A stretch of DNA of 6,363 nt from DATKQJ01 sp035534295. Its GTDB lineage: Bacteria; Chloroflexota; Dormibacteria; Dormibacterales; Dormibacteraceae. The DNA is taken from positions 1 to 6,363 of the forward strand of contig DATLSE010000011.1 of assembly GCA_035534295.1 (NCBI GenBank), written 5' to 3'. Shown in pieces: positions 5,266 to 6,363 of the stretch. A model generated the notes under the pieces. It made no database searches, was not told where the DNA came from, and was given only the letters and a program-made list of their open reading frames with translations. Within the stretch, counting starts at the first letter, position 1. Each line of letters starts with the position of its first letter. The position numbers and the translations under genes were made by a program.

Positions 5266-6363
5266 TCAGCGGCTGACCACGTCGACCCAGACCAGGCCGG
5301 GGGGGAAGGGCACGGCCTGGCCGTTTGAGAGCGTGAACTTCAAGGGCTGATTGGCGCCCACCGACGCCCATTGCCCGCTCGCGCTCAGGCCGCCGTAGTA
5401 GAACTCGACCGGCCCGCTGCTCTGGAGGTCGAAGTTAAGGCTGTGAGCCCCGTTCACGTCGACCATGTTGGGCTCGACCGTCTCGGTGGTGTGAAGCACG
5501 ATCACCATCTGGATCCGCAGCGGCTGGTTGAGCGAGGCGTCGCTCATCAGATGGTTTTCCTGGGTCTTCTCGTAGGTGCCGGTGACGGGGTCGTAGGTGT
5601 AGCTCGATTGGTGCTCGGCCACGCTGAAAGAGCTCACCTGGGGACCCGACGTGATCGGAACGGCGTCGCTCTTCTGGATCGTGGACGCCGTCACCGGGTT
5701 GGTCTGCTCGACGTGCTGCACCGCCTGGCCCTCGATGTAGAGGTTGTCCGGCGCCTGGCGCGAGGGGGAGCGGAACATCTGGCCGTTGGACTCAAACCAG
5801 GTCGGGAAGGGGTTCGAGTGCAGGACCGCGAACTCGGGCTGCGAGAGACCGCTCAAAAACAGCCGGCCGCCATAGTGCTGCGTCAGCTGAAAGGAGATGA
5901 GCCGGCCGCTTCGGATCGGCCCCACCACGTCGGGGATGTTGGAGAAGATGGCCGACATGCGCGTGATCCCGCCCTCGGCCAGGTACTGGAAGACGACCGA
6001 GGCGGACTGCAGCCCGCTCTGGTCCCAGGCGTTGGCGTCATTGGGCACCTGGATCACGGCCGGATATGTGAGCGGCAGGGTGTGCACGGTGACCTGGAAG
6101 ACCAGGCGCGCGGCCAGGCTCCAGGCGGCGGCGGCGCGGCCGGCCGCGTCGTGGGCTCCAGGAGCCAGCTTGAAGCTGATTGGACCGGCTTTGAGCGATG
6201 CCAGGCTGAACCCGGCCGACTTCCCGTCTGAGGCCCAGGTGAGAGCGGCCGCGGCGCCGTTGACCAGGATGCTGACGCTGGATTGGGCCAGGGCCTCATT
6301 GAACTTAACGCTGAGCGCGGAGCCGAGCGGGATCTGGCCGCCGTCACCCACGCTGGCCCCGCT
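5266..6363 (-). CDS. DUF3048 (YerB-type) surface protein with N-terminal Ig-like domain, 5' end cut by window edge
   Basis: The last 365 residues are visible; the frame runs open to the right edge (an internal GTG at 6351 is not convincing as a start), so signal peptide and N-terminus lie outside. Seen, numbering from the edge: residues about 11-90 look like an SbsA/Big_5-type Ig-like domain (IPLGSALSVKFNEALAQSSV, then alternating strands and LAPGAHDAAGR at 66-76). The DUF3048 N-terminal half follows: YPAVIQVPNDANAWDQSGL at 100-118, LAEGGITRMSAIF at 128-140, VGPIRSGR at 147-154 and RQAPDNLYIEG at 202-212. The C-terminal half includes QMVIVLHTTE at 285-294, a GPVEFYYGG turn at 317-325, GQWA at 330-333 and FPPGLVWVDVV at 353-363. 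YerB-like proteins are extracytoplasmic, often lipoproteins, with no settled reaction. The core GGITR and VGPIRS motifs are intact. It is the upstream partner of the YpmS-like gene. The family call is firm; the Ig-like domain is less sure. Confidence 0.9.
   Translation of the reverse strand, partial: SGASVGDGGQIPLGSALSVKFNEALAQSSVSILVNGAAAALTWASDGKSAGFSLASLKAGPISFKLAPGAHDAAGRAAAAWSLAARLVFQVTVHTLPLTYPAVIQVPNDANAWDQSGLQSASVVFQYLAEGGITRMSAIFSNIPDVVGPIRSGRLISFQLTQHYGGRLFLSGLSQPEFAVLHSNPFPTWFESNGQMFRSPSRQAPDNLYIEGQAVQHVEQTNPVTASTIQKSDAVPITSGPQVSSFSVAEHQSSYTYDPVTGTYEKTQENHLMSDASLNQPLRIQMVIVLHTTETVEPNMVDVNGAHSLNFDLQSSGPVEFYYGGLSASGQWASVGANQPLKFTLSNGQAVPFPPGLVWVDVVSR

Overview
The window is GC-rich (roughly two thirds G+C by eye) with compact bacterial gene packing. 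GTG starts are used freely and codon third positions are mostly G or C. A TPP riboswitch, a YerB-type DUF3048 surface protein and a small YpmS-like membrane-anchored protein together suggest a high-GC Gram-positive-type or monoderm lineage, such as Chloroflexota, Dormibacterota, Actinomycetota or a high-GC Bacillota. The phylum cannot be fixed from this sequence. No transposase, integrase, CRISPR array, tRNA or rRNA was seen.

Left block (1-3412, minus strand): a thiamine-linked operon. Read in its own direction it starts with a TPP riboswitch (about 3412-3322). Next come an NCS1-family permease (3319-1901, most likely the CytX hydroxymethylpyrimidine carrier), thiD (1904-1104, HMP/HMP-P kinase) and a DUF255 thioredoxin-domain protein (1067 to beyond the left edge). 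The permease and thiD overlap by GTGA. The DUF255 gene follows thiD after 36 bases that hold a perfect small hairpin. The inferred pathway is import of the pyrimidine moiety, two phosphorylations to HMP-PP, and supply to thiamine phosphate synthase encoded elsewhere. TPP would shut off translation at the first gene and, through coupling, at thiD.

Divergent spacer (3413-3698): about 290 bases that look non-coding. It holds a possible -10 box for the thiamine operon and an inverted 10-base copy of the riboswitch core. A terminator-like hairpin lies directly in front of trxB. Third-position GC falls in this stretch, which argues against a long N-terminal extension of TrxB.

Right block (3699-6363): trxB (plus strand) encodes a classical NADPH-thioredoxin reductase. 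It converges with a two-gene minus-strand unit: a DUF3048 protein with an N-terminal Ig-like domain, entering from beyond the right edge, followed by a small membrane-anchored protein. The convergent stop codons are nine bases apart and lie inside or against one perfect 17-base palindrome.

The content is mostly recognisable housekeeping and cell-surface genes. The points most worth a second look are the inverted riboswitch-core copy in the spacer, the DUF255 protein in a TPP-controlled operon, the trxB leader hairpin, and the palindrome shared by two stop codons.
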